A DNA stretch of 64,000 nt from Pseudoalteromonas sp. T1lg88. Lineage in GTDB: Bacteria; Pseudomonadota; Gammaproteobacteria; Enterobacterales; Alteromonadaceae. Below, in pieces: positions 29,247 to 39,463 of this stretch. Where the stretch lies: NCBI RefSeq assembly GCF_002964765.1, contig NZ_PQCF01000004.1:22718-86717 (forward strand), read 5' to 3'. The position numbers were made by a program, and so were the translations under genes. Under the pieces are notes generated by a model. It did not search any database. It was not told the origin of the DNA and saw only the letters and a program-made list of their open reading frames with translations. Numbering within the stretch: position 1 is the first letter of the stretch; every line of letters begins with the position of its first letter.

Positions 29247-31305
29247 TGTTACGCTCAGCCTTATTCTGTTCTCTTAGGTACTCTTCATACGTAGGAGGCA
29301 ATACCAGGGCGTCGTCCCACTCCGGCAGCATAGGCACCTTCTCGAATGGCATAAGGTCGATACCATCGTCATCCTGCTTTAACTGCTCGCCACGGATAAA
29401 GTTATACTTGCTGTGGCTAAGACGGTTCATGCTTTCGCTGTCGCGAAGAATCGTCGGGCGAATAAAGACAATCAGGTTACGCTTACGCTTGGCCGTACTA
29501 GTGGACTTAAACAGGTGACCCAGCACTGGAATATCACCCAGCAATGGTACCTTAGAAACACTTTCTTGTACGTCTTCGTCAATCAAGCCACCTAACACCA
29601 CCATGCCGCCGTCATCGGCTAAAACGGTTGTGGTAATGGCACGCTTGTTGATGGAGATATCCACCGCGGTAGAGCCGGCAACGTTCGATACTTCCTGCTC
29701 AATTGTAAGTTGTACCGCCGAGCCATCGTTGATTTGCGGCGTTACTTTCAGTTTCACACCCACTTCCTGACGCTCAACGGTCTGGAATGGGTTATCGTTG
29801 TTACTGCCAGTCGATGAACCTGTGATAATTGGCACTTCCTGACCCACGATCATCGAAGCTTCTTCGTTATCCATGGTGGTGATCGAAGGCGTTGCTAGAA
29901 TGTTCGAGTTAGTATCATTTGATACCGCCTGAACAATAGCGCCCCAGTCGTTGCGGACAATACCCATGGCCAGACCATTGATACCGCCTAACAACGCGGC
30001 TAATGGACCTAAGTCACCTTCTTGAGTACGTTCGATTGGTGTTACCGTGCCATTTTCAGAGCCGATAACATTATCAATAATGGTTTCATCACGAGCCTGC
30101 TCTGCGGCCACGGCCAATGAACCCACCGGTACTGTGGTGCCGTTATTAAACTGCAGCATGCCGCCTTCTTCGGTGATCCACTGCAGGCCAAAATTAATGC
30201 CGTCGCCTTCCGATACTTCAACGATAATGGCTTCGACCAATACCTGAGCACGGCGGATATCCAAACGCTCTATCACTTTCTCAAGCGAGCGCATCATATC
30301 CGGCTGGGCGGTAATAACCAGTGAGTTGGAGTCACTATGAGCTTCGATGCTGATATCGCTGCGAGAGCGACGCGATGTTCGTTGAGTGGCAGCGGCGCCC
30401 TGTTGTTCTTCGGTCAGTGATTTACTTACACCCTGTAGTACTGTGACCAAGTCTTCGGCCTTAGCGTAGTTAAGATAAAACACCTTGGTATTACCCGTGC
30501 TTTCCAACTCGTTATCAAGACGTTTCACTAATTCGATGGCACGAGTACGGGCCTGGCCTTCACCACTGACGATCACGCTGTTGGTACGCTCATCGGCGAC
30601 CACGCGAGGGATCAAAAACTCAGGCACACTGCCCTTGCCGGTATCTTTAAAAATATTATCGACTACCGATACCACATCCGCGGCGGTGGCATGTTTCAGG
30701 CGAACGATATCAACGCTCTTATCACCGGCTTGGTCAACCAGGCGAATGATCTCTACGAGACGGTTAACCGACTCGGCATGGCCGGTCAGCATCATTACGT
30801 TTGATGGGTTAAAGTTGGTTACATGGCCGCCGTCTTTTTGATCGCTGAACTGACGAATAAGCGGGCCGAGCTCTTGCACAGTTACGTTTTTAACTCGTAC
30901 TACGCGGGTCACCAGCATATCGCCGCCGTAACCGTCTTCTTCGCCGATCACAGGCACATTCGTCTTTTTCGCGTCTGAGCTTTTTTCAACCTTAAGAATA
31001 CCGTTAGGCATTTCTACCGCGGCAAAACCGTGCACTTCCAGCACGTTAAGGAAGAATTGATAATACAATTCTTCGTCCATCAATTCATAACTGCGGACAT
31101 TGATTTTACCGCGCACATTGGGATCTATGATTACGGTTTTATTCAGGTTTTTACCGACGATATTAATAAATTCATTAATATCCGTGCCTTTAAAATTTGC
31201 CGCATACTCAACTGCATACAGGTTTAAACTAATACCAGCGGCAAAAAAGAGCGCACCATATTTGGCCAGCCCTTTTAAAACTTTTGTGCGAAATTTCGCG
31301 CCCAT
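29239..31305 (-). CDS. gspD: Type II secretion system secretin D
   Basis: 688 aa outer-membrane channel: signal peptide, N0 domain ([21 protein letters not shown]), N1-N3 repeats, secretin core with [10 protein letters not shown] and the conserved [22 protein letters not shown], and an S-domain tail. The ATG at 31305 preceded by GGAGAG is the start; an in-frame GTG five codons upstream overlaps that ribosome site and is rejected. No gspS pilotin gene is in the window. Confidence 0.95.
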   Translation of the reverse strand: MGAKFRTKVLKGLAKYGALFFAAGISLNLYAVEYAANFKGTDINEFINIVGKNLNKTVIIDPNVRGKINVRSYELMDEELYYQFFLNVLEVHGFAAVEMPNGILKVEKSSDAKKTNVPVIGEEDGYGGDMLVTRVVRVKNVTVQELGPLIRQFSDQKDGGHVTNFNPSNVMMLTGHAESVNRLVEIIRLVDQAGDKSVDIVRLKHATAADVVSVVDNIFKDTGKGSVPEFLIPRVVADERTNSVIVSGEGQARTRAIELVKRLDNELESTGNTKVFYLNYAKAEDLVTVLQGVSKSLTEEQQGAAATQRTSRRSRSDISIEAHSDSNSLVITAQPDMMRSLEKVIERLDIRRAQVLVEAIIVEVSEGDGINFGLQWITEEGGMLQFNNGTTVPVGSLAVAAEQARDETIIDNVIGSENGTVTPIERTQEGDLGPLAALLGGINGLAMGIVRNDWGAIVQAVSNDTNSNILATPSITTMDNEEASMIVGQEVPIITGSSTGSNNDNPFQTVERQEVGVKLKVTPQINDGSAVQLTIEQEVSNVAGSTAVDISINKRAITTTVLADDGGMVVLGGLIDEDVQESVSKVPLLGDIPVLGHLFKSTSTAKRKRNLIVFIRPTILRDSESMNRLSHSKYNFIRGEQLKQDDDGIDLMPFEKVPMLPEWDDALVLPPTYEEYLREQNKAERNND

Positions 31306-31329
31306 TATTCTTCTCTCCACACTTTGTGA

Positions 31330-32253
31330 TTATTGCAGGCTAAATTGCACGTCGATAAGCTGGCCATTACGGTTGACCGTAATCGCCGCTTCTGTACTTG
31401 AACGAAGCTCCTGCAAAGCCGCCATTGCTTGTTTCATATCGGTGAGTTGATAGCCATTAATCGCAACAGCAATATCATTATTCTCTAAGCCCATCTGCTT
31501 AAACAGCAGGGGATCTTTACCCGGACTTAACTTGTAACCCTGCAACTGTCCCTGGTTGCGCACCGGACTAACACGAATATAATCCGTCAGCTTGCCAGGA
31601 TCCGCCAATACCTCTTCGCGTTTTTGTTGTAACTCTGCTTTGAGTTCGGGATCGGCGGTGACATTCACGCTTTGCTTAGCCTGTTGTCGGCTTGGTCCGG
31701 ATTTTTCTGGCTCCTTGCTGGCCGGAACCGGCATACTGACCGTTTTGGTAAAACTGACGCCATCGAGCATCAGGGTTTCAAAACGACCATTAACGTCCAA
31801 AATGGCGCGATCGGGCAAAACTTTAGCCAGTTTTGCTCGGGTGCCCTTGATCACATCATCTATGCCGTAGGTTTCCTGGCTACCCTGGGATTCGATAATG
31901 GCCAAGCCAGCACTATTATCATCGGTGGCCGCCACAACCCCGGTAAGGTTGATGCTTAAACGTGTCTCAGGAGCATCGCTGGTCACTTCTTGCTTGGGCT
32001 GCTCCTGCACTACCGCTGCAGCATCACCAAATAATTTAACTGCCTTAATAGCGGCAATATTGACGCCATTTTTTGCCGTCGACGAGGCCGTCGCCGGCGG
32101 CATGACCGCCGTAACTTGCGGTTGTGGCCACAGTAACCACACCAACGAAGCCGCTAAATAGCCACAATATATTGTCGTAGCCAGCACTATAGCAGTCACA
32201 ATCTTCGTCTGTGGAAGCTGTTTAAGCCTTTGTTGTAGTTGGGCTAAATCCAA
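31330..32253 (-). CDS. gspC: Type II secretion system protein C
   Basis: 307 aa, first gene of the gsp operon. One membrane helix (about 18-42), the HR domain (INLTGVVAATDDNSAGLAIIES) that binds GspD, and a C-terminal PDZ domain (LQGYKLSPGKDPLLFKQMGLENNDIAVAINGYQL). The start appears to be TTG; no ATG in frame precedes the helix. The promoter must lie in the 213 bp shared with divergent hslR. Confidence 0.92.
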   Translation of the reverse strand: MDLAQLQQRLKQLPQTKIVTAIVLATTIYCGYLAASLVWLLWPQPQVTAVMPPATASSTAKNGVNIAAIKAVKLFGDAAAVVQEQPKQEVTSDAPETRLSINLTGVVAATDDNSAGLAIIESQGSQETYGIDDVIKGTRAKLAKVLPDRAILDVNGRFETLMLDGVSFTKTVSMPVPASKEPEKSGPSRQQAKQSVNVTADPELKAELQQKREEVLADPGKLTDYIRVSPVRNQGQLQGYKLSPGKDPLLFKQMGLENNDIAVAINGYQLTDMKQAMAALQELRSSTEAAITVNRNGQLIDVQFSLQ

Positions 32254-32466
32254 AACTGTTCACTATTATCATTCTGTTAACTAACGCCACATAGTACATT
32301 CATCACCTGCGTTCAACAAGCGCGTACTGTAGCAATATGTAAAATCGGGCAAGGACTATATAAGCTAAGTAAGGCATCTGTATTACAATCTTGCCAACTT
32401 TTTTTACACTTGCTTATATGTTAACTTTGCCCCTCTATATATGGGCTTGCAATAAGGCCAAACATC

Positions 32467-32868
32467 GTGACCAAAACCCCCGAACAAAAACCCGACCCGG
32501 TACGCTTAGATAAGTGGCTTTGGGCGGTGCGTTTATATAAGACCCGCGCCCTGGCTCGCGAGATGGTGCAAGGCGGCCGAGTACATTACAATGGACAACG
32601 CTGTAAACCCAGCAAACAGGTTGAGGTAGGTGCGCAAATTCGTCTCGCTCAGGGCTTCGATGAAAAGCAAATTACGGTAATTAAATTACTTGAAAAACGC
32701 GTTGCCGCCCCCATTGCTGTGACTTGCTATGAGGAAACAGAGCAAAGTAAGCAAAAACGCGAAGAAAACGCGCAAGCCCGGAAAAATAACGCCTTCTTTG
32801 CACCGCATCCAGATCACAAGCCGGATAAAAAACAGCGCCGTGAACTGATCAAGTTTAAAGCCAGATAG
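32467..32868 (+). CDS. hslR: Heat shock protein 15, ribosome-associated RNA-binding protein
   Basis: 133 aa with an N-terminal S4 RNA-binding domain (VRLDKWLWAVRLYKTRALAREMVQGGRVHYNGQRCKPS) and a basic C-terminus (PDKKQRRELIKFKAR). Hsp15 recycles stalled 50S subunits carrying nascent chains. The start is GTG at 32467. hslO follows after 8 bp, as in E. coli. Confidence 0.95.
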   Translation: MTKTPEQKPDPVRLDKWLWAVRLYKTRALAREMVQGGRVHYNGQRCKPSKQVEVGAQIRLAQGFDEKQITVIKLLEKRVAAPIAVTCYEETEQSKQKREENAQARKNNAFFAPHPDHKPDKKQRRELIKFKAR

Positions 32869-32876
32869 AGAAACAC

Positions 32877-33725
32877 ATGCAGCAAGATCTACTATATCGT
32901 TATATTTTTGAACAACTCGACGTGCGCGGCGAGTTAGTGCAAGTAAGTGACGCTTTCACCCAAATGGTGGTAGGACGCGACTACCCTGACCCGGTTAAAA
33001 AACTCTTGGGCGAGCTGTTTGTAACGACTTCTTTACTCACAGCAACCTTAAAGTTTCAAGGCCATATTAATGTGCAAATCCAGGGCGATGGCCCGGTTAA
33101 ATTTGCCGCAATAAATGGTGACCATGAACAAAATATGCGCGGTGTAGCCCGTATGCAGGGTGAAATAAAAAGCGACAACCTGCTTGAGTTGATGGGTAAG
33201 GGTCATATGATCATCACCATCACTCCTATCAAAGGCGAGCGCTACCAGGGCATAGTGCCGTTAGAGCATGACACCTTGGCAAAATGCGTTGAGCAGTATT
33301 TTGCCCAGTCGGAGCAGCTGCGCACGCGTCTGTGGTTTGCCACCGATGTCACCGAAGGCCAAGAGCGCGCCGCAGGTTTATTTTTGCAGGTATTGCCTGT
33401 GCATCAAGGGGAGAAATCGGAAGCCGATTTCAGCCATTTAGAAACACTGAGCGACACGGTTACTAACGATGAGCTGCTCAACCTCGATGCCCATACAGTG
33501 CTAACGCGCCTTTATCACGAAGACAACCCCCAGTTGTTCGAGCCGCAGCCGATTCGCTTTAAATGTACCTGTAGCCGTGAAAAAACCATGGATGCCCTAG
33601 TCAATATAGGCCAGGAAGAGTTGCTCGCCGACGTCCATCAAAATGGCGAGATAGTGATCAGCTGTCATTATTGCCTGACTGATTACCGCTTTAACGAAGA
33701 GCAGATTAAAGCGATTTTTAATTAA
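32877..33725 (+). CDS. hslO: Redox-regulated chaperone Hsp33
   Basis: 282 aa holdase activated by oxidation. The zinc redox switch CTC ... CHYC is present near the C-terminus (FKCTCSREKT, ISCHYCLTDY), and the N-terminal domain pattern LLGELFVTTSLLTATLKFQG fits the family. It is in an operon with hslR. Confidence 0.96.
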   Translation: MQQDLLYRYIFEQLDVRGELVQVSDAFTQMVVGRDYPDPVKKLLGELFVTTSLLTATLKFQGHINVQIQGDGPVKFAAINGDHEQNMRGVARMQGEIKSDNLLELMGKGHMIITITPIKGERYQGIVPLEHDTLAKCVEQYFAQSEQLRTRLWFATDVTEGQERAAGLFLQVLPVHQGEKSEADFSHLETLSDTVTNDELLNLDAHTVLTRLYHEDNPQLFEPQPIRFKCTCSREKTMDALVNIGQEELLADVHQNGEIVISCHYCLTDYRFNEEQIKAIFN

Positions 33726-33747
33726 TATAGGCCTAAACGAAGGCGAT

Positions 33748-33781
33748 AAAAAACTCGGGTTATTAACGCCCGAGTTTTTTT
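33748..33781 (+). terminator. Terminator of hslR-hslO
   Basis: Stem AAACTCGGG/CCCGAGTTT with a loop of about 9 nt and a run of seven T, 25 bases past the hslO stop. Confidence 0.9.
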
Positions 33782-33792
33782 GTGAATAAAAA

Positions 33793-33839
33793 TGACACCG
33801 GTATCATAAGAACATGCATTTTTCATGACACCGGTATCA
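33793..33839. promoter_or_regulatory. Two copies of a 14-bp palindromic operator upstream of pckA
   Basis: TGACACCGGTATCA occurs identically at 33793-33806 and 33826-33839. Each is an imperfect palindrome centred on CG, and the centres are 33 bp apart, about three helical turns. Even-length palindromes with a central CG are typical of LacI-family repressors; the regulator is unknown. The pair lies 158-204 bp before the pckA start, so control of gluconeogenesis is the natural inference. Confidence 0.6.
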
Positions 33840-33996
33840 CTGTAATTATTCATGTTTTTTCACCTAAAACGGGCATTTTTAGCGACTTCAAAGCTCGTAT
33901 ATGCACAAACCATCTGTTACTATAATTTGCATATCAAAGCACTCTCACACCGCTTTAGATTAACCGTTCAATCTCTCACAACTTTTAGGTAAAAAC

Positions 33997-35535
33997 ATGA
34001 CTTCAAGCGCTACTCGTTTTGTTGATCTTACAACTGCAGAACTAATCGAGCAGGCAATTCGCCGTGGTGAAGGTTCTCTTGCTGCTAACGGAGCTTTCGT
34101 GGCTAAAACTGGTCGTCGTACCGGCCGCTCTCCTAACGATCGTTTTATCGTAAAAGAGTCTAGCACCGAGAACGATATCCAATGGGGTAACGTTAACCGT
34201 CCTTTCGATGCTGATAAATTCAACGCCCTTTGGGAGCGAGTTGAGAATCATGTATCGCAAAACGACCACTTCGTTTCTCACCTTGAAGTAGGTGCGGATC
34301 CAGAGCACTACTTACCAATCGTTGTAACCACTGAAACTGCTTGGCACCATGTTTTCGCTAAAAACATGTTCATCCAGCCGGAGCACTTCAACAAGGCCAA
34401 CATGCCACAGTGGCAAATCCTAAATGTACCTTCGTTTGTATGTGAGCCAGAGCGTGACGGTACAAACAGTGACGGAACGGTCATCATCAACTTCGCAGAG
34501 CGTAAAGTACTACTTGCTGGTATGCACTACGCGGGCGAAATGAAAAAATCTATGTTCTCAGTACAGAACTTCCTACTTCCAGCTAAAGGCGTGCTACCTA
34601 TGCACTGCTCTGCAAACGTAGGCGAAGCAGGCGACACTGCCCTGTTCTTCGGTCTATCTGGTACTGGTAAAACAACTCTTTCTGCGGATCCAAGCCGTTT
34701 CCTAATCGGTGATGACGAGCACGGCTGGGCACCTGGCAGCGTATTTAACATCGAAGGCGGTTGTTACGCGAAATGTATCGACCTGTCTCAGAAGAACGAG
34801 CCTGTGATCTGGGATGCTATCCGCTTCGGCACCATCCTTGAGAACGTTGTTCTGGATGACACACGTACTCCTGATTACACAGATTCATCACTTACGCAGA
34901 ATACTCGTGCCGCGTACCCACTTGAGCACGTAGCCAAGCGTAAAGAAGAAAACCGCGCTGGTGAGCCTAAGGCCGTGGTATTCCTAACTTGTGACGTAAG
35001 TGGCGTACTACCTCCTGTTTCTGTTCTAAGCGAAGAAGCAGCTGCATACCACTTCCTAAGCGGTTACACAGCGAAAGTAGGTTCAACCGAAATCGGTTCA
35101 ACTTCTGATATCGAATCAACCTTCTCTACTTGTTTCGGCGCACCTTTCTTCCCTCGCCCAGCTGGCGTTTACGCTGAGCTTCTAATGAAGCGCGTTCGTG
35201 AGTTCGGTGCCAAGGTATACCTAGTAAACACAGGTTGGACTGGTGGTCCTTACGGCGTTGGTAAGCGTTTCGACATCCCGACTACGCGTGCCGTTGTTGA
35301 TGCTATCGTATCTGGCAAACTAGCCGACGTTGAAACTCAACATATCGACGTACTAAACCTAGACGTACCGGTAGCCGTACCTGGCGTTGATAGCGCGGTT
35401 CTAAACCCAATCAACACTTGGAACGACAAAGAGAAATACGCAGAATACGCACAGAAACTAGCGAACGACTTTAACGAGAACTTTGCTAAGTACGACGTAT
35501 CTGACGCCATTAAACAAGCTGGCCCTAATAGCTAA
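33997..35535 (+). CDS. pckA: Phosphoenolpyruvate carboxykinase (ATP)
   Basis: 512 aa, first step of gluconeogenesis (oxaloacetate + ATP to PEP + CO2). P-loop GLSGTGKTT at about residues 219-227, metal and kinase motif [24 protein letters not shown], and the substrate Arg in [11 protein letters not shown]. Typical length for ATP-dependent enzymes. Ribosome site TTAGG before the ATG. Codon use resembles acnB and the porin (high expression). Confidence 0.97.
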   Translation: MTSSATRFVDLTTAELIEQAIRRGEGSLAANGAFVAKTGRRTGRSPNDRFIVKESSTENDIQWGNVNRPFDADKFNALWERVENHVSQNDHFVSHLEVGADPEHYLPIVVTTETAWHHVFAKNMFIQPEHFNKANMPQWQILNVPSFVCEPERDGTNSDGTVIINFAERKVLLAGMHYAGEMKKSMFSVQNFLLPAKGVLPMHCSANVGEAGDTALFFGLSGTGKTTLSADPSRFLIGDDEHGWAPGSVFNIEGGCYAKCIDLSQKNEPVIWDAIRFGTILENVVLDDTRTPDYTDSSLTQNTRAAYPLEHVAKRKEENRAGEPKAVVFLTCDVSGVLPPVSVLSEEAAAYHFLSGYTAKVGSTEIGSTSDIESTFSTCFGAPFFPRPAGVYAELLMKRVREFGAKVYLVNTGWTGGPYGVGKRFDIPTTRAVVDAIVSGKLADVETQHIDVLNLDVPVAVPGVDSAVLNPINTWNDKEKYAEYAQKLANDFNENFAKYDVSDAIKQAGPNS

Positions 35536-35579
35536 GGGTCAACTTCTTTAACTTAGCCATAGCGCTGAGAATTCGCACC

Positions 35580-35606
35580 AACGCCAGCTTTATGCTGGCG
35601 TTTTTG
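35580..35606 (+). terminator. First terminator of pckA
   Basis: Stem ACGCCAGC/GCTGGCGT with a 4-nt TTTA loop and TTTTT on the plus strand, 45 bases past the stop. Confidence 0.88.
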
Positions 35607-35688
35607 TTACTAGAGCCGAGCCGTGAGCTTATAACTCAATCAGCAGACAGGTGCCTAGCGCAAGGGCAAAAGGAAAAAAACAGGATGC

Positions 35689-35714
35689 AACGCCGGCTTT
35701 ATGCCGGCGTTTTT
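35689..35714 (+). terminator. Second, near-identical terminator hairpin, overlapping the envZ stop
   Basis: Stem ACGCCGGC/GCCGGCGT with the same TTTA loop and TTTTT on the plus strand. It differs from the first hairpin by one compensated base pair. The last codons and stop of envZ (minus strand, 35699) lie inside it. Confidence 0.75.
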
Positions 35715-37021
35715 ATGGGTAGGTAGATGGTGGCACACAAACCGCCTTCCTTGCGATTTCTTAATTCCACCCGGCCGTTATGCATGGTAATAATGCGCTT
35801 AATAATGGCCAGGCCTAAACCGCTGCCCTCACTGCCACGAGCCTGATCGCCCTGGGTAAAGGGCGCAAACACCTTTTCCAGCTCAGACTCGGGAATACCC
35901 GGGCCTCTGTCTTTTACGCTCACACAAACATGAGTTTTACGGGCGTTATAGTGGGTTACCACCTGGATGTCATCATCGGAGTAACGCAGGGCATTTTCAA
36001 TCATATTGGTCAGCACCCGTTTTATGGCCACATGACTCATGGGCACGTTGGGCAAGCTGGGATTGAGGTGAGCGCTAATTTCCCGCCCCTGCACGCGCCC
36101 ATGCTGTTGCTCCGCATGCACTACTTCTTCCACTAGGGCATTCAGATCTTCCCTTTGATAATCGCCCTTATCATGGTGGCGCAGGTACTCAATAAACTGA
36201 TCAATAATGGCATTCATGTCTTCGATATCATGAATTATGCCTTCGCGCAGGTAGTCCTCATCGTCAGACATCATTTCCGTCGCCAGACGAATACGGGTTA
36301 AGGGGGTACGCAAATCGTGGGAGACACCCGCCATAAGCAAGCGCCTGTCCTGCTCAAGGGCGGCAATACCGCGCGACATCTTGTTAAAGGCCCGGGTCAC
36401 TTCCACCATTTCCGTCGAACCTTGTTCATCGACCTCGGTACTGAAGTCCCCCTTACTCACCTTAATAGCCGCTTCCTGCAAGGCCTTTAACGGGCGGTTG
36501 AGGTGACGGGCAAAGAGCCAGCCACCGAGCACACTGAGAAAACCGATACTGGTCAGGTAAAAGGTTAAGAATTCAATATTGGCTTCGGTAAAGCCCGACA
36601 GCGGCACCCGCACCCAATAACCCGGTGCCTGCGGTGGCTCTATCCAATAAATCAGAGGATCGGTTTGACTGATGCGCACCCGGGCCGAGCCATTGAGCTG
36701 CTGCGACATAATATTCGAGAGCATGGAGTACTCTCGCGCTTCGCCTAAGCCATTAATGTAGGCATCGCGCTGAGTTAATATCTCAATACCGGTTTCCTCA
36801 AGGAAACGCTTGGACACTTGATCACTCACCTCAACGCCGTCATTAACGCCGATAAACACGGTTTTTACCTGTTTGGCGAGCATGATGTTGACCTGCTCTA
36901 TGGTCGGCTTAACCACATAGAAGCTCACCGCTACATAAGACACCACCTGGTTGATCAGCAGCAGGGCGCCAACCAGGAAAACCGTTTGTCCAAAAGCGCT
37001 TCGAGGAAGTAAGTGCATCAA
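35699..37021 (-). CDS. envZ: Osmolarity sensor histidine kinase EnvZ
   Basis: 440 aa. First helix (about 11-32), periplasmic domain, second helix (about 155-172), HAMP, dimerisation/phosphoacceptor box [20 protein letters not shown], then the ATPase domain with N box ([11 protein letters not shown]), G1 (DRGPGIPE) and G2 (GSGLGLAII). It phosphorylates OmpR. The start overlaps the ompR stop by 4 bp (ATGA), so the pair is translationally coupled. Confidence 0.95.
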   Translation of the reverse strand: MMHLLPRSAFGQTVFLVGALLLINQVVSYVAVSFYVVKPTIEQVNIMLAKQVKTVFIGVNDGVEVSDQVSKRFLEETGIEILTQRDAYINGLGEAREYSMLSNIMSQQLNGSARVRISQTDPLIYWIEPPQAPGYWVRVPLSGFTEANIEFLTFYLTSIGFLSVLGGWLFARHLNRPLKALQEAAIKVSKGDFSTEVDEQGSTEMVEVTRAFNKMSRGIAALEQDRRLLMAGVSHDLRTPLTRIRLATEMMSDDEDYLREGIIHDIEDMNAIIDQFIEYLRHHDKGDYQREDLNALVEEVVHAEQQHGRVQGREISAHLNPSLPNVPMSHVAIKRVLTNMIENALRYSDDDIQVVTHYNARKTHVCVSVKDRGPGIPESELEKVFAPFTQGDQARGSEGSGLGLAIIKRIITMHNGRVELRNRKEGGLCATIYLPIKTPA

Positions 37022-37737
37022 TTATTGCCGTCGGGTACGAATACGTAACCTAGTCCCCAAACGGTTTGAATATAGCGAGGATTGGCGGCATCCACCTCTA
37101 TCATCCGCCTCAGGCGCGACACCTGCACATCGATGCTGCGCTCCAGGGCGCTGTAGTCACGGCCCCGAGCCAGATTCATTAACTTATCCCGACTTAACGG
37201 CTCGCGAGGGTGCGAAACCAAGGCTTTAAGCACAGCAAACTCGCCGCTGGTCAGGGAGATCACCTCATCGCCTCGGGTCATTTCCCGGGTCGCCAGATTA
37301 AGGGCAAATTCACCGAATTTTACCAGGTTCTCTTCGGCAGAAGGGGCACCGGGCACCTCTTTGGCGCGGCGGCGCAGGATGGCCTTTACACGGGCCAGCA
37401 ATTCACGGGGATTAAAAGGCTTAGGGATATAATCATCGGCACCGAGTTCCAAGCCGATAATGCGGTCTACCTCGTCCCCTTTCGCGGTCAGCATAACAAT
37501 CGGAATTTCATTTTCCTTTTGTCGTAAACGCCGACAAATTGATAAGCCATCTTCACCGGGCAGCATTAAGTCGAGCACCATGAGGTGAAAGTTTTCCCGC
37601 TCCAGCAATTTATCCATTTGCTCTGAGTTGGCGGCACTGCGAACGATAAAGCCCTGCTCAACCAGGTATCTTTCTAACAGGCTGCGTAAACGCATATCAT
37701 CATCGACAACGAGGATTTTGGTGGTTTCTTGTCCCAT
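37018..37737 (-). CDS. ompR: Response regulator OmpR
   Basis: 239 aa: receiver domain with DDD acidic pocket, phosphorylated Asp in [13 protein letters not shown] and Lys in [14 protein letters not shown]-terminal winged helix ([34 protein letters not shown]). It would control porin genes, and the OmpA-family gene at 12.8 kb is only one possible target. Cistron order ompR-envZ as in enterics. Confidence 0.96.
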   Translation of the reverse strand: MGQETTKILVVDDDMRLRSLLERYLVEQGFIVRSAANSEQMDKLLERENFHLMVLDLMLPGEDGLSICRRLRQKENEIPIVMLTAKGDEVDRIIGLELGADDYIPKPFNPRELLARVKAILRRRAKEVPGAPSAEENLVKFGEFALNLATREMTRGDEVISLTSGEFAVLKALVSHPREPLSRDKLMNLARGRDYSALERSIDVQVSRLRRMIEVDAANPRYIQTVWGLGYVFVPDGNN

Positions 37738-37837
37738 CTTCTTGCTTAATTTTTCTTGTTGTAGCCTTAACTATATGCGAAATACCCGAGTTGGGAAACG
37801 CCCAAGGTTAAGAAGATTGTTACATTTGTTTTCCGCC

Positions 37838-38320
37838 TTACTCTTCACCTTGCTGATAGCGAATACTATTGATATACCACAACTTTCGACCATTAGGCGT
37901 GTTCACCCAGGCCTCGTCATCGACTTCCTTTTTCAACAGAGCGCGAGCCATAGGGGCATCAATGGAAACCACGGCCTTGTTATCGTAAATTTCATCTGGG
38001 CCGACGATTTGAAAGGCCAGCACTTCGCCTTGCTCATCTTCAACCTCCACATAGGCACCAAAGAACACCTTACCTTCTTGCTTCGGGCTGTAATCTACGA
38101 CTCTAAGCTCGTCCAATCGCTTTCTTAAGTATCTGACTCGGCGGTCAATTTCCCGCAGACGCTTCTTATTATATTGGTAATCGGCATTCTCAGAGCGATC
38201 GCCCAAACTCGCCGCCCAGGCCACTTTTTTTGTTACTTCAGGACGCTCGGTTCGCCATAAATGGTCGAGTTCAGTTTGTAATTGCAGATAACCACGGCGG
38301 GTGATTAATTTCGTTTTCAT
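37838..38320 (-). CDS. greB: Transcription elongation factor GreB
   Basis: 160 aa. N-terminal coiled coil with the tip acidic pair in LGDRSENADYQYNKKRLREIDRR, and C-terminal FKBP-like domain (FFGAYVEVEDEQG, VVSIDAPMARALLKKEVDDE). It rescues backtracked RNA polymerase by stimulating transcript cleavage. The basic patch around RRVRYLRKRL favours GreB over GreA. Confidence 0.95.
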   Translation of the reverse strand: MKTKLITRRGYLQLQTELDHLWRTERPEVTKKVAWAASLGDRSENADYQYNKKRLREIDRRVRYLRKRLDELRVVDYSPKQEGKVFFGAYVEVEDEQGEVLAFQIVGPDEIYDNKAVVSIDAPMARALLKKEVDDEAWVNTPNGRKLWYINSIRYQQGEE

Positions 38321-38397
38321 AAATAATGTTCAGTTTTCGTTCATATAAACAGGGTCATATTTACCCCTAGGTAGTAATTTTATAGGCAGGTGATGGT

Positions 38398-38712
38398 ATG
38401 CAAAAGTACAACTTGAAGTACAACCTGCTTTTTGTGTTTGCCTTGTTTGCCCTATGCGGCCTATTCGCAAGCCAACACCTATTCACCTCAGCTGCCAACT
38501 CCAGTGACCAGTATAGCCTTACCGTTAGTGTCGATACGGCACAAAATATCAATCCTGATAGCGATAATGATCACGACCCTGAGCATCCGCTAAGCCCTGC
38601 TATTAAGCAAGCGGCCTTAGCAAAAAATACAGTGTCGATAGCGCCCAGTGCGCCGCTTAACCGTCGAGTGCTCACCGCAGCACAACAAAGAGCACCGCCA
38701 CACCTCTCTTAA
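38398..38712 (+). CDS. Small membrane-anchored or secreted protein of unknown function
   Basis: 104 aa, not recognised. One N-terminal hydrophobic segment (LLFVFALFALCGLFAS), then a hydrophilic Asp/Asn-rich part (DSDNDHDPEHP). AGGTGA precedes the ATG. It is divergent from greB and 37 bp before the CBS gene. Confidence 0.55.
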   Translation: MQKYNLKYNLLFVFALFALCGLFASQHLFTSAANSSDQYSLTVSVDTAQNINPDSDNDHDPEHPLSPAIKQAALAKNTVSIAPSAPLNRRVLTAAQQRAPPHLS

Positions 38713-38749
38713 AAAACTGTTTTATTTACAATTTTTTTGGAGAAATATC

Positions 38750-39328
38750 ATGACTAATTTTAATTCATTACGTACACACCATATTCTTGATGGTGCTCAA
38801 TTGGCGAGCGCACACGAGTCACACTTACAGCTAGATACCAGCAGTGGCGCCTTAAGCCTGTTGCAAGACTTCACCCTGCAAAGCCCCATTTGTGTGCAGG
38901 CCAACACCCCGCTGACGGCGGCGCGTAAATTGGCCAGCAGCACGCCGACAGATGCGCTCATGGTGCTTGATGAGCAAGGACAGGTGATAGGAGTCACCTC
39001 AAGCGTTGAGCTACAAAGTATTCGCGTCACTACCCAAGCCCTGCAGCTTGGTCTTAAACCCAATGAGCTGATGGTGCACGACGTTATGCGCTCCCTGCAT
39101 GCGTTGCCGTGCATTACCATGCTGGCGGTACGCAATACTTCTCTAGGCAATGTGCTTAGCACCATGGAGCAAACCGGTAGCTTTTATCTGCTGGTGACCG
39201 AGAATGAGCAAATTCGCGGTATTCTCTGCGCCCGTAAGATAGCCAAAACCCTGAATATTGGTTTGGATATTACCCCGGTGGCACAATCATTTCAGGATGT
39301 GGTTGCCAGCGTAGAACACCCTCACTAA
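38750..39328 (+). CDS. CBS-domain protein
   Basis: 192 aa from the ATG at 38750, which has a strong GGAG site; an upstream in-frame start would lie inside the previous gene. The body is a CBS pair: LQSPICVQANTPLTAARKLAS ... ALMVLDEQGQVIGVTSS, then VHDVMRSL ... LGNVLSTMEQTGSFYLLVTENEQIRGIL. CBS pairs usually bind adenine nucleotides. No attached effector domain, so the partner is unknown. Confidence 0.75.
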   Translation: MTNFNSLRTHHILDGAQLASAHESHLQLDTSSGALSLLQDFTLQSPICVQANTPLTAARKLASSTPTDALMVLDEQGQVIGVTSSVELQSIRVTTQALQLGLKPNELMVHDVMRSLHALPCITMLAVRNTSLGNVLSTMEQTGSFYLLVTENEQIRGILCARKIAKTLNIGLDITPVAQSFQDVVASVEHPH

Positions 39329-39357
39329 CCAGCCGTTTTAAGGCACTTAAGATGCGA

Positions 39358-39392
39358 GTCACGAACGACAAATTTGCCCTGTCGTTCGTGAC
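39358..39392. repeat. Perfect 13-bp inverted repeat upstream of tex
   Basis: Arms 39358-39370 and 39380-39392 (GTCACGAACGACA and its complement) around a 9-nt loop, with no T run. It starts 29 bases after the CBS gene stop and ends 71 bases before the tex ATG. It could be a factor-binding site, an RNA structure or a weak terminator. Confidence 0.6.
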
Positions 39393-39463
39393 CAGCTGTG
39401 ATATTATCCAGTTAATTTTACTCGTATTAGCCCTGCTTTGGGCACCAAGATATAAGGTTATTA

